NCBI GenBank assembly: GCA_965263205.1
Contig: CBDHHF010000014.1
Coordinates: 372,001-436,000 of the forward strand
DNA length: 64,000 nt
Direction: 5' to 3'
From: JBCCIM01 sp965263205
GTDB taxonomy: Bacteria > Bacteroidota > Rhodothermia > Rhodothermales > JAHQVL01
Within the stretch, counting starts at the first letter, position 1. Every line of letters begins with the position of its first letter. This document shows positions 27,587 to 36,788 of this stretch, piece by piece. The position numbers were made by a program, and so were the translations under genes. The notes beneath the pieces are model-generated. The model saw only the letters and a program-made list of their open reading frames with translations. It did not search any database and was not told the DNA's origin.

Positions 27587-28381
27587 TTATCCGGTAACAC
27601 TGGCTGTACGAATCATGCGGCTAAACACGTCGGGGAAAAATCGTTTGATGTACACACCGAGACGCTCAAAGCCGCCGAGATATACTTCGTTCTTGCCGGC
27701 TTCAACAGCACGAAGGATCTTCCGTGCCAGCACCTCGGGCGACATACCATTTGCCTGCCCTTTGTCCATCGTGCCTTGCGGCGTCCCATCACCCGTCATG
27801 GCATTTAACGAAATGTCTGTTTTGATGTAGCCAGGACAAACCAATGTAACAGCAATCCCCTCACGCCACGTTTCAGCACGTAGTGCATCAAAAAAACCAT
27901 GTAATGCATGTTTGGACGCAGCATATCCTGAGCGAAGCGGAGTCCCAAATTTACCGGTAAGGCTGCTCACGACAACGATGTGCCCTTTCTTCAGCGACAG
28001 CATCGACGGCAAGAGCGCTTTTGTGAGCGCAACAGGGCCCAGGTAGTTGGTCTCGATCAGTTTCCGATCAATCGAAATGTCCGTTTCGATTGCAAGGGAT
28101 CGCTGGCTCACACCGCCATTGTTAAACAGAAAATCAACCCGTCCATAGTAGCTTACGGCTTCTTTCGCCTTGCCATCCAGCCCATCAATATCTGTCAAAT
28201 CCAGGGGCAGCACTTCGTGGCGTGCTGGATCTTCCAGCGTTTGCCGCACCTCTTCCAGCTTTTTGATGTTTCGTGCAGATAGAATAATCGTGGATCCCTG
28301 CCGACTCAGTTCCTGTGCTAGCGCAGCGCCAATTCCAGAGGAAGCGCCGGTTATCCATACAATGCGATCTTTATAATACAA
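27587..28381 (-). CDS. Short-chain dehydrogenase/reductase (SDR)
   Basis: 264 residues with a classical SDR Rossmann fold: nucleotide motif TGASSGIG (11-18), NNGG (87-90) in place of NNAG, a catalytic Ser near 140 (VVVSSLTGK), and Y153-x-x-x-K157 (SGYAASKHAL). ARN at the end of beta-2 suggests NADP(H) preference. It resembles DHRS7-like SDRs. It is divergent from the VOC gene at 28558. The substrate cannot be assigned. Confidence 0.92.
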   Translation of the reverse strand: MYYKDRIVWITGASSGIGAALAQELSRQGSTIILSARNIKKLEEVRQTLEDPARHEVLPLDLTDIDGLDGKAKEAVSYYGRVDFLFNNGGVSQRSLAIETDISIDRKLIETNYLGPVALTKALLPSMLSLKKGHIVVVSSLTGKFGTPLRSGYAASKHALHGFFDALRAETWREGIAVTLVCPGYIKTDISLNAMTGDGTPQGTMDKGQANGMSPEVLARKILRAVEAGKNEVYLGGFERLGVYIKRFFPDVFSRMIRTASVTG

Positions 28382-28557
28382 CGCTGTTGCCCTTTTTGGT
28401 GACCAGCCCCATGGTTGCTGGAAAAATCAGGAGACGTAACCTCGTTATTTTAGTTTCCAGCCAGCTAAATATCCAGTATGCGTTGTTGATTCACAAAGAC
28501 AATAGACATATATTATACATATATAAAAGAACCCATCTCACAAGAGGTAAACTGCCG

Positions 28558-29340
28558 ATGAGCGAGCCCATCCAAACTGGACAATTTGTTTGGCATGACC
28601 TGATGTCTACCAATCACGAAGAAACAACCAAATTTTACCAGCGCATTTTCGGCTGGGACCTTGAAGTTACCAATATGGGTGAAGGGATTGGCGATTACAC
28701 CATGTTCAAGGCTGGCGACACAACCATAGGGGGGGTGATTCCAATGGATGCTTCCTACAATCTCCCTGCGCATTGGATTTCCTACATATCCGTGCCTGAT
28801 GTAGACGCAGCCTGTAAATCAACGGAAGCAGAAGGTGGCAAAACGGCCGTGCCACCCTTTGACATTCCCAATGTCGGCCGAACAGCGGTGGTGACAGATC
28901 CTACCGGCGCATACTATTCGCCATATACGGACATTGCAACCGAGCCCTATACACCACCAGCACCGGCAGCCGGGCATTTTACCTGGCACGAGTTGATGAG
29001 CACAGACATTGAGAAAGCAAAGGCATATTACACGAAGCTCATGGGTTGGTCAATTGGTGCCATGGAATTAAAAGATCCGCCTGATACCTATTGGATGTTT
29101 CAGCACGGTGATCAACCCGTGGCGGGTGCCATATCGATGCCGGCTAAAGCAGGCAAAGATGCAGTCTCCAACTGGTTGCCCTACATCGGTGTTACGGATG
29201 TACCCGGCACAACGCAGAAAACCAAAGAGCTTGGTGGCAGCATCCATGTGCAGCCCACGCGTATGAGTGAACCGTCAACGGTGCATTTTGCAGTGCTGGG
29301 TGCGCCTGATGGCTCTATGTTTGGTATTGTTGAAGTCTAA
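28558..29340 (+). CDS. VOC family protein with two glyoxalase-like domains
   Basis: 260 residues. The ATG at 28558 is chosen because AGAGGT lies 9 bp upstream; the open frame begins at 28315 but that part overlaps the SDR gene. Two tandem vicinal-oxygen-chelate domains are visible, each starting with a similar segment (GQFVWHDLMSTNHEETTKFY and GHFTWHELMSTDIEKAKAYY) and ending near SYISVPDVDAA and PYIGVTDVPGT. These W-H-E/D-L-M-T VOC proteins are common in actinobacteria and marine bacteria and are usually of unknown substrate. A terminator follows at 29372. Confidence 0.9.
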   Translation: MSEPIQTGQFVWHDLMSTNHEETTKFYQRIFGWDLEVTNMGEGIGDYTMFKAGDTTIGGVIPMDASYNLPAHWISYISVPDVDAACKSTEAEGGKTAVPPFDIPNVGRTAVVTDPTGAYYSPYTDIATEPYTPPAPAAGHFTWHELMSTDIEKAKAYYTKLMGWSIGAMELKDPPDTYWMFQHGDQPVAGAISMPAKAGKDAVSNWLPYIGVTDVPGTTQKTKELGGSIHVQPTRMSEPSTVHFAVLGAPDGSMFGIVEV

Positions 29341-29371
29341 TTCCAGCAGATACGTTTCCAGTTAAGCTGAT

Positions 29372-29405
29372 AAGCCCGTGTGTCCTCAACGCACGGGCTT
29401 TTTTA
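29372..29405 (+). terminator. Intrinsic terminator after the VOC gene
   Basis: AAGCCCGTGTG pairs with CGCACGGGCTT around a 7-nt loop, followed by a T-run. Confidence 0.9.
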
Positions 29406-29797
29406 TGCGTAATTAAGCACGATCTAAAAACTTATTTTCCCAACTCTCTGAAAACCCAAACAACAGTAATGAGGATAAAAAGAACAGTTCGAAGACTATA
29501 CCGCATGATGCGTTATCAAGGCACCTAAAAGACTATTTAAATGCGTCTTTTGGCATTAAATGCGCGCTTTATTACACTCCTCCAGCGCATTAGTGGGTTA
29601 TTTTTTCAATGCCCGCGATTTACAGCAGCCCTTTACGCCGTCATAACCAGCAATTAAACCATAAACCCTTATATTCCACGGTGTTTTTTGTATTAAAGCC
29701 TGCATATTTTTGGTTGATAACCATATAAGGTACCACGTTTTCGTGCTCCAAGAATCATTTATACAACTTACTTGCACCAGATCAAAAGGTAATTCCC
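29406..29797. other. AT-rich gene-free interval
   Basis: About 390 bp, visibly more AT-rich than its surroundings, with no convincing coding frame on either strand. It separates the VOC terminator from a receiver-domain gene whose start is a TTG. It may hold the promoter of that gene or the decayed front part of a larger signalling gene. Confidence 0.5.
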
Positions 29798-30322
29798 TTG
29801 CATACTGCTTTTGACGTACGTGCCCAGAAGCCCCGCATTGCAGACCTGTCAAACAGTTTTGATGTGCTGTTTGGCGGACAGGATACAAACAATACCGCTC
29901 CCTCTGCCGATACTGAAACAGCGCCTGATCCACAAACGCAGTCGCAACCAAGAAAAATTTTGCTGGTAGAGGATAACCTGATTAATCAAAAAGTTGCCCT
30001 CCGCATACTCGCTCAGCACGGCTACGAAGCCGACACGGCAATCAATGGTCAGGAGGCCCTGGAAGCGTTTAAATCGAAAACGTACGATCTCGTGTTGATG
30101 GACCTTCAGATGCCGATTATGGATGGCATTTCTGCCACCCGTTCTATTCGGGACATGTTTGGCCCGGAAACACCGTATATCATTGCTGTCACAGCCAATG
30201 TTACGCCGGAGGATCAGAAGAATTGTTACGACGCCGGCATGAATGACTTCGTAACCAAACCCATCCGCTCGGAAGTACTGGTTGCAGCCATCGATAAAGC
30301 ACCGCTCCCTCCGGCAGCATAA
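29798..30322 (+). CDS. Single receiver-domain response regulator (possible hybrid-kinase remnant)
   Basis: 174 residues from a TTG at 29798 with AAAGGT about 8 bp upstream. Residues 1-50 are a low-complexity linker rich in T, P, Q and D. Residues 53-170 form a complete receiver: acidic LLVEDN (D59 region), phospho-acceptor D102 in LMDLQMP, T132 in VTANV and K154 in TKPIR. The sequence style (NLINQKVALRIL, MDGISATRSIR, CYDAGMNDF) is that of receiver domains at the end of hybrid histidine kinases rather than stand-alone CheY proteins. No kinase domain lies upstream, so it is either a free-standing phospho-acceptor or the tail of a degraded hybrid kinase. Confidence 0.8.
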   Translation: MHTAFDVRAQKPRIADLSNSFDVLFGGQDTNNTAPSADTETAPDPQTQSQPRKILLVEDNLINQKVALRILAQHGYEADTAINGQEALEAFKSKTYDLVLMDLQMPIMDGISATRSIRDMFGPETPYIIAVTANVTPEDQKNCYDAGMNDFVTKPIRSEVLVAAIDKAPLPPAA

Positions 30323-30466
30323 GAACTTCGCTTAGAAGTAACGGGGAAGGTTAATAGCCCTTGAACCCCAACGGCGCAGGCCATAGTATATTCCTGTACA
30401 AACGACCGGGCCATCGGATTCGAAAAGCTGCCCGGGTATGCTTGAGCCAACCAATCCAGCGCCACC

Positions 30467-31489
30467 TTGTCCAATCGAAAAAAGCCGCGTAAGGTTACCC
30501 TGCTCGATGTCGCGCAGCATGCCGGCGTTTCGCGGGCTACCGCTTCACTTGTCCTGAGAGGCAGCCCCCTCGTCGCTGCAAAAACACGGAAACTGGTGCT
30601 CGCATCCATGCAAGAGCTCGGCTACGTGTACAATCGGGCCGCAGCAAACCTGCGTGCTCAAAAATCGCATACCATCGGCCTTGTTGTAACCGATATAACA
30701 AACCCCTTCTTTGCGGAATTAGCTGTGTCTATCGAGGCCGCACTCGAAAACCTTGATTACACCGTAATGCTGTGTAATTCACTGGATAATCTCGACAAAC
30801 AAGATCGTCTGCTCCGTGTTCTGCGCGGGCATATGGTCGATGGGATTGTAATTTGCCCGGCGCAAGGCAGCACAACAGAAACCATGGTCGCCCTGGATCA
30901 ATGGCAGATCCCTGTTGTGCTTGTTGCACGCTATATACAAGATAGCGCCATGGACTACGCCGGCCCGGACAATGTGCTTGGTGCGTCTATTGCAATCGAT
31001 CACCTGGTTGCCAAAGGCCACCGCCGCATTGCGTTTCTTGGCGGAGTCGCTGATTCATCCGCTAGAAACGAGCGCTTTGCCGGCTACAAACAGGCCCTCG
31101 ACCGTCATGGACTCGACGTCGACTCCGATTTGTCCATTACCAGCTCGATTTCACGTCAGGGCGGATTCGACGCACTCACCCAATTGCTGCAGCATGCCAA
31201 TCCACCAACAGCCGCCCTGTGTTATAACGACGTGGTTGCTTTTGGCGCCATGCTCGGCTTGCAAGCACGTAACATGACACCCGGCACGGACTTTTCGATC
31301 ATCGGCTTTGACGACATTGCTGACGCGGCCCTGGTGCGGCCGGCACTGACAACCATCGCCATCAAACCGCAGCAAATCGCGGAAGCAGCGACAAAGCTCC
31401 TGCTCGACAAGCTGGAAAATCCTGATCGTGTGTACCGAAGAACGGTGCTGGAGCCACGTTTGGTCATTCGTGAAAGCACGAGCGCTTGA
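30467..31489 (+). CDS. LacI family transcriptional regulator
   Basis: 340 residues, starting at a TTG (30467). The N-terminal LacI helix-turn-helix is KVTLLDVAQHAGVSRATASL (about residues 9-28), followed by a hinge helix and a periplasmic-binding-protein-like effector domain (HTIGLVVTDITNPFFAEL; HRRIAFLGG; PTAALCYNDVVAFGAM; IIGFDDIADAALVRPALTTI). It most likely responds to a sugar or sugar derivative and controls the downstream same-strand genes 31560-38279. I found no convincing palindromic operator near its start. Confidence 0.93.
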   Translation: MSNRKKPRKVTLLDVAQHAGVSRATASLVLRGSPLVAAKTRKLVLASMQELGYVYNRAAANLRAQKSHTIGLVVTDITNPFFAELAVSIEAALENLDYTVMLCNSLDNLDKQDRLLRVLRGHMVDGIVICPAQGSTTETMVALDQWQIPVVLVARYIQDSAMDYAGPDNVLGASIAIDHLVAKGHRRIAFLGGVADSSARNERFAGYKQALDRHGLDVDSDLSITSSISRQGGFDALTQLLQHANPPTAALCYNDVVAFGAMLGLQARNMTPGTDFSIIGFDDIADAALVRPALTTIAIKPQQIAEAATKLLLDKLENPDRVYRRTVLEPRLVIRESTSA

Positions 31490-31559
31490 ATTCTTTTGCG
31501 CCAGTGTGTAGATTAGTCACATCAAATTTAGATCGATCCAATAATAAACAAAATCCACC

Positions 31560-32579
31560 ATGCCAGAAGGAAAGCCAACCCTCGGCTGGGGCCTCATCGG
31601 CGCCAGCACCATCGCCAAAGAATGGATGATACCGGCCATCAATGCACAGCCCGACAGCAAGGTTGTTGCAGTGATGAGTTCAAGTGAAACACGGGGCAAG
31701 CAGTATGCAGCAGAACAGGGCATCGCCCGCTCCTATCATACGGTGGCAGATCTCCTGGCTGATCCAGAAATTGATGTGGTTTACATCAGTACAACCAATG
31801 AGAAGCACAAGGCGGAGACACTTGCAGCAGCAAAATCCGGCAAACATGTGTTGTGCGAGAAGCCCCTTGCCCTGGCACTCGAAGATGCAAAAGAAATGGT
31901 GGCAGCCTGCAGAGCAGCGGGTGTTGTGATGGGGACAAACCACCATCTCCGCAATGCCATTACCCACCGTACCATGCGGCAGATGATCATCGATGGCGCA
32001 ATTGGCAAGCCACTGGCGGCACGCGTGTTTCATGCAGTTCACCTGCCCGCCCATCTCCAGGGCTGGCGCATCAGAGACCCCAAGACTGGTGCCGGCGTCA
32101 TCATGGACATCACCGTGCACGATACCGATACCCTACGCTATGTACTAAATGACGATGTTGAGGAAGTAACCGCGTTATCAGCGCAACAAGGCATGGGCGC
32201 CGGCGACATCGAAGACGGTGTGATGGGCGTCATGCGGTTCAAAAATGGCACCCTTGCTCAATTCCACGACGCATTTACCATTGGTCACACCAACACAGGC
32301 TTCCAGGTCCACGGCACAGAAGGCTCCTTACATGCTGAAGATGTCATGACCCAGTCGCCGATTGGCAAAATTTATTTGCAGCGGGGTAACGAACGAGAAG
32401 AAGTAGCTCTACCCGAACATAACAACCTGTACGGGCACGCCATCCAGGCATTTAATGCCGCTGTCCACGGCACGGGCGCGCCATGGGCGACGGGCGAAGA
32501 CGGCATCAAGTCGCTGGCGGTAGCACTGGCCGTACTGGAATCGACCCAAAGTGGGAAAACAGTAAAGGTGCAATACTAA
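31560..32579 (+). CDS. Gfo/Idh/MocA family oxidoreductase
   Basis: 339 residues: N-terminal Rossmann fold (WGLIGASTIAKEWMIPAI), the family motif CEKPLALALEDA with the active-site Lys of EKP, and a C-terminal beta-sheet domain (GAGVIMDITVHDTDTLRYVL with the conserved His). It resembles 1,5-anhydrofructose reductase / inositol dehydrogenase-like enzymes, cytoplasmic NAD(P)-dependent sugar or polyol dehydrogenases. First structural gene after the LacI regulator (70 bp gap). The substrate is unassigned. Confidence 0.92.
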   Translation: MPEGKPTLGWGLIGASTIAKEWMIPAINAQPDSKVVAVMSSSETRGKQYAAEQGIARSYHTVADLLADPEIDVVYISTTNEKHKAETLAAAKSGKHVLCEKPLALALEDAKEMVAACRAAGVVMGTNHHLRNAITHRTMRQMIIDGAIGKPLAARVFHAVHLPAHLQGWRIRDPKTGAGVIMDITVHDTDTLRYVLNDDVEEVTALSAQQGMGAGDIEDGVMGVMRFKNGTLAQFHDAFTIGHTNTGFQVHGTEGSLHAEDVMTQSPIGKIYLQRGNEREEVALPEHNNLYGHAIQAFNAAVHGTGAPWATGEDGIKSLAVALAVLESTQSGKTVKVQY

Positions 32580-32633
32580 TCTGCTGTTTCCCCGGTTATT
32601 CAAAGAACACCCTGACCACCAACTTAGAAGCCC

Positions 32634-34229
32634 ATGTCGTGGGCCCGGCATATGAACGCAAAAGTAATTTCCGCTGCGGAAGCTGCAGCACTGATTCCGA
32701 ATGGAGCAACGGTTTCCGTTAGCTCGTCCAGCGGTCTTGGCTGCCCCGACGCCGTATTAAAGGCGATAGGAGAACGGTATGCTGAAACCCAGACGCCCAC
32801 AGCCCTCACAACGCTGCATCCCATCGCCGCGGGTGACATGTACGGTATTGACGGTATCGATCATATCGCAAACCCGGGACTGCTCAAGCGTGTAGTTGCC
32901 GGCTCTCTGCCCAGTGGCCCATCCTCCATGCCTTCGCCTAAAATCTGGCAGATGATCTACGCCAACGAGGTTGAGGCATACAACATTCCGAGTGGCATCA
33001 TCTTCCACATGCACCGGGAAGCAGCAGCTAAGCGGCCAGGCGTGCTCACGCAGGTTGGGATGGACACGTACCTCGACCCGCGCCACGAAGGGGGGCGCAT
33101 GAACGACCACACCAAAGAAGATCTGGTTGAACTGGTTAATTTCGACAACCAGGACTGGCTCTATTTCCGCTCTGTTTCGGTAGATGTGACCATCATCCGT
33201 GGTACCACAGCTGATGAACGTGGCAACATCTCGATGGAACACGAAGGTGGTTATCTGGGCGTATACGACCAGGCCCTGGCAGCGCGCAACAACGGCGGCA
33301 TTGTCATCGCGCAAGTAAAACGAGTTGTGGCAGCAGATTCAATCCCGCCGCAGCAAGTGCGCGTACCAAGCGTGCTGGTCGATTACATTGTGGAAGATCC
33401 GGAGCAGATGCAAACAACGCAGACCAAGTTTGATCCTGCGATTAGCGGCATCATCCGCCGGCCCAACCATTCGTTCGATATAGCGCCATGGAATGCAGAC
33501 AAAGTAATTGCACGACGCGCTGCAATGGAATTGCTTGCTGGCGAAGCCGTAAACCTCGGGTTTGGCATCTCGGCGCTTGTCCCCCGCGTGCTGTTGGAAG
33601 AAGGCCTTAACGATGCAGTCACGTGGGTGATCGAACAAGGCGCAGTGGGCGGCGTGCCGCTGCTCGGCTTTCAATTTGGCTGCGCGGCAAATGCGCAAGC
33701 CATCGTACCCTCACCCGACCAGTTTACCTACTTCCAGGGTGGCGGCTTCGACAAAAGCTTCCTCTCCTTTATGCAGATCGATCTGCACGGCAATGTCAAC
33801 GTGTCGCGCCTTTCTGCCAAACCCCACGTAACAGCCGGCGTAGGCGGGTTTGTGGATATCACAGCACACGCCAAAAATATCGTATTCAGCGGCTACTTCA
33901 CAGCAGCTGGCCTCAAATTGTCTGTAGATGATGGGCAGATCACTATTCTGCAAGAAGGGAAAGTCAGCAAGTTTGTACCGGCTGTTGAGCAAATCTCCTT
34001 TAGTGGCAAGCGTGCCACAGCCACCGGACAGCAGGTAACGTACGTCACCGAGCGGTGCGTGATCAAGCTCGATGCCGGCAAGCTTACTGTTGTCGAAGTT
34101 GCCCCAGGCATCAACCTGGAAAAAGATGTCCTGGCGCAAGCAGCCATCCCGCTGCACGTTAGCGACAACCTCAAACTTATGGACCCAAGGCTGTACCAAC
34201 CTGAGCCGATGGGACTCGAGTTACGCTAG
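32634..34229 (+). CDS. Acyl-CoA:acetate / 3-oxoacid CoA-transferase, YdiF type
   Basis: 531 residues, a fused alpha-beta family I CoA-transferase. The N-terminal half has AALIPNGATVSVSSSSGLGC; the C-terminal half begins near NADKVIARRAAMEL and contains VTWVIEQGAVGGVP, where E334 (from this start) fits the catalytic glutamate that forms the CoA thioester in YdiF-like enzymes. GFGISALVPRVL is the glycine-rich CoA loop. It would activate a carboxylic acid by transfer of CoA from acetyl- or another acyl-CoA. An ATG at 32652 is an alternative start. In context it could load the acid made by the alcohol and aldehyde dehydrogenases encoded downstream. Confidence 0.9.
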   Translation: MSWARHMNAKVISAAEAAALIPNGATVSVSSSSGLGCPDAVLKAIGERYAETQTPTALTTLHPIAAGDMYGIDGIDHIANPGLLKRVVAGSLPSGPSSMPSPKIWQMIYANEVEAYNIPSGIIFHMHREAAAKRPGVLTQVGMDTYLDPRHEGGRMNDHTKEDLVELVNFDNQDWLYFRSVSVDVTIIRGTTADERGNISMEHEGGYLGVYDQALAARNNGGIVIAQVKRVVAADSIPPQQVRVPSVLVDYIVEDPEQMQTTQTKFDPAISGIIRRPNHSFDIAPWNADKVIARRAAMELLAGEAVNLGFGISALVPRVLLEEGLNDAVTWVIEQGAVGGVPLLGFQFGCAANAQAIVPSPDQFTYFQGGGFDKSFLSFMQIDLHGNVNVSRLSAKPHVTAGVGGFVDITAHAKNIVFSGYFTAAGLKLSVDDGQITILQEGKVSKFVPAVEQISFSGKRATATGQQVTYVTERCVIKLDAGKLTVVEVAPGINLEKDVLAQAAIPLHVSDNLKLMDPRLYQPEPMGLELR

Positions 34230-34288
34230 CCCATTTGGACCGTGCTAGCATTCCTTGCGAAGCGTATCCACCAAAACCACTACCCAAC

Positions 34289-35911
34289 ATGCCTACCAAT
34301 AAAAACTCCACATTCGATTACATCGTTGTTGGCGCCGGCGCGGCTGGATGTGCCGTTGCAAACCGGTTAAGCGAAGATCCAAACGTTTCTGTAGCCATCC
34401 TCGAAGCAGGTGGCAAAGATTCCAATCCCCTCATTCATATGCCTGCCGGCTTCACAAAGCTAACCGGAGACGACGTGAACTGGGGCTTTCAGACGGTTCC
34501 ACAATCCCAGGTAAACAACCGCGAAATGCACTACCCGCAAGGCAGAACGCTGGGCGGTAGTACCTCGATCAATGCCATGATCTATATACGCGGGCATCGA
34601 CTGGATTACGACGAGTGGCGGGACCTCGGCAACGCCGGTTGGGGATACGATGGCGTGCTGCCTTACTTCAAAAAATCAGAAAACAACGAGCGGTTTGTTG
34701 ACGAATACCACGGCAGCGGCGGTCCGTTGAACGTGGCTGACCAGACGCAGCACAACCAGCTGACGCGCGCGTTTGTGCGCTCAGCCCAACAAGCGGGCAT
34801 TCCCTACACGCCAGATCACAACGGTGCCAAACAAGAAGGGGTTAGCTACTACCAGGTAACACAACGCAATGTACGGCGCGAGAGCGCATCCACAGCGTTC
34901 CTCAAACCAGCGCGTAACCGTAAAAACCTCACGGTGATTACCCGCGCGATGGCTACTCGCGTACTTACCGAAAACAATCGTGCGGTAGGAATTGAGTATC
35001 TGCGCAACAAAAAGGAAAAGCTATCGCTTTATGCAAACCGCGAAGTTATCCTCAGCGGCGGCGCAGCCAACTCGCCCAAGCTCCTGCTCCTTTCTGGTAT
35101 CGGGCCGGCTGATGAACTCAAAGCCCACGGCATTGATGTGGTCCACAACCTGCCGGGGGTAGGCAAGAATTTTCAGGACCACATGGACGTGTACATTGCT
35201 GCCGAATGTAGTCAGCCGTTGAGCTATAACGGCGAAGACCGTTGGGATAAAGCCGTCAGGCATGGTATCCAGTACTTGCTCTATAAAACAGGACCAGTGA
35301 CCGCCTGCGTAGCAGAAGCCGGCTGCTTTGTGTACAGCAAAGAGTTTAGCGGTGTGGATGTGCGCTCCCCAGACATTCAGATCCACTGCCTGCCGGCTTA
35401 TGTGGTTGACCACGGCAGAAAACGAATTAAAGGGCATGGCATCACCATCAACACGTGTAACCTCCGACCAAAAAGCATCGGCTCGGTAACCCTTCGTTCT
35501 AGTAACCCGCTGGATGCTCCCGCCATCGATCCGAACTTCCTGGATGATCCGTACGATTGGAAAATCTCGATTGCCGGCTTCAAATGGGGCCGTAAAATCC
35601 TGAATTCGCCGGCTTTCAAACCCTACATCAAGCGCGAATTGATGCCAGGTATCGATAGCCAATCGGATGAAGACATCAAAGAATACATCCGCAAATGGTC
35701 GAAAACCGACTACCACCCTGTAGGGTCTTGTAAAATGGGAGATGATGACATGGCGGTAGTTGACACGCAGCTTCGCGTACATGGCATGAACGGACTTCGT
35801 GTGATTGATGCTTCCATTATGCCAACACTGATCAGCGGCAACACGCAAGCGCCCTCTATCATGGTGGGTGAAAAAGGTGCAGCCATTATCAAAGCCGGCA
35901 AGGTTGTTTAA
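34289..35911 (+). CDS. GMC family FAD oxidoreductase, choline dehydrogenase-like
   Basis: 540 residues from the ATG at 34289 (an upstream TTG at 35235-type extension is not needed; the frame opens at 34235). FAD motif DYIVVGAGAAGCAVANRLSE, GMC signature 1 HYPQGRTLGGSTSINAMIY and signature 2 ILSGGAANSPKLLLLSGIG are all intact. The C-terminal active site has the His in DYHPVGSCKMG and the Asn in SGNTQAPSIMVGEK. These enzymes oxidise primary alcohols to aldehydes, passing electrons to O2 or quinones. It sits between the CoA-transferase and the enoyl-CoA hydratase genes, and an aldehyde dehydrogenase follows, matching an alcohol-to-acid route. Confidence 0.93.
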   Translation: MPTNKNSTFDYIVVGAGAAGCAVANRLSEDPNVSVAILEAGGKDSNPLIHMPAGFTKLTGDDVNWGFQTVPQSQVNNREMHYPQGRTLGGSTSINAMIYIRGHRLDYDEWRDLGNAGWGYDGVLPYFKKSENNERFVDEYHGSGGPLNVADQTQHNQLTRAFVRSAQQAGIPYTPDHNGAKQEGVSYYQVTQRNVRRESASTAFLKPARNRKNLTVITRAMATRVLTENNRAVGIEYLRNKKEKLSLYANREVILSGGAANSPKLLLLSGIGPADELKAHGIDVVHNLPGVGKNFQDHMDVYIAAECSQPLSYNGEDRWDKAVRHGIQYLLYKTGPVTACVAEAGCFVYSKEFSGVDVRSPDIQIHCLPAYVVDHGRKRIKGHGITINTCNLRPKSIGSVTLRSSNPLDAPAIDPNFLDDPYDWKISIAGFKWGRKILNSPAFKPYIKRELMPGIDSQSDEDIKEYIRKWSKTDYHPVGSCKMGDDDMAVVDTQLRVHGMNGLRVIDASIMPTLISGNTQAPSIMVGEKGAAIIKAGKVV

Positions 35912-35931
35912 ACCACTATCAACGAACCCTC

Positions 35932-36702
35932 ATGTCGATTGAACTAATAAAAGCCGACCATACAGCTACACTTACCCTCAACCGACCGGAAAAACTCAAC
36001 GCGCTTACGGTAGAAATGCTGTTGCAAATGGAGCAGCACCTCCTTGATGTTTCGCGCGACGCAGCCATTCGGGTCTTGCTCATCAAAGGTGCCGGCGAGC
36101 GGTCGTTTTGTGTGGGTGCTGACATCCATGCCTGGGCTGACCTCGATGCGGTAGCCATGTGGCGAGACTGGATTACAGAAGGTCATCGCATTTTTGATCT
36201 CCTCGCCAAACTCCGTGTACCCACGATTGCTGTCCTCAATGGCTATACCTTTGGCGGTGGCCTTGAGGTTGCACTGGCAGCGGACATTCGGATCGCGGCT
36301 TCGCATATCCAGCTTGCCCTGCCTGAAGTCCAGTTGGGTATCGTACCGGGCTGGGGAGGCACCCATCGACTACCGGCACTCATTGGCGCTGCCAGGGCAA
36401 AGCAGATGATTTTCAGCGGCATGCGGGTAGACGCTGCGACCGCAGCACAATGGGGACTTGTAAATGAAGTAGTTGATGCAGCCGAGCTTGATACACACGC
36501 GCAAAATCTAGCGGCAGCAATCAGTAAAAACGGTCCGCTTGCGGTGCAAATGTGCAAACAGCTTGTTGATGGAAGCCAGGCAGGAAAGGCCGGCTTCCAA
36601 CTGGAAGCCCTCGCTTCAGGCTTTGCGCGTTTTACGGAAGATGCCATTGAAGGCGTTGCCTCGTTCAAAGAAAAAAGACCACCTGTTTTCAAGGGGCAAT
36701 AG
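35932..36702 (+). CDS. Enoyl-CoA hydratase/isomerase family protein
   Basis: 256 residues, crotonase fold. The oxyanion-hole segment is CVGADIHAWADL; both catalytic glutamates of hydratases are present with the classical 20-residue spacing, E112 (GGGLE) and E132 (LPEVQLGIVPGWGGTHRL). It begins 20 bp after the GMC gene, so they are probably co-transcribed. It should hydrate a 2-enoyl-CoA in the cytoplasm; the acyl chain is not known. Confidence 0.93.
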   Translation: MSIELIKADHTATLTLNRPEKLNALTVEMLLQMEQHLLDVSRDAAIRVLLIKGAGERSFCVGADIHAWADLDAVAMWRDWITEGHRIFDLLAKLRVPTIAVLNGYTFGGGLEVALAADIRIAASHIQLALPEVQLGIVPGWGGTHRLPALIGAARAKQMIFSGMRVDAATAAQWGLVNEVVDAAELDTHAQNLAAAISKNGPLAVQMCKQLVDGSQAGKAGFQLEALASGFARFTEDAIEGVASFKEKRPPVFKGQ

Positions 36703-36788
36703 CTGGCAACCTACCGCAAAACCCAGCACTCTTTTTGTAGTACCACTATATCGTCAAGCAGTTATACACGTACAGGATTCTTCTAAAT

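Noticed and set aside
35021..35848. 275-residue leftward open frame
   Set aside because: It runs opposite to the well-conserved GMC oxidoreductase gene and shows no recognisable motif.
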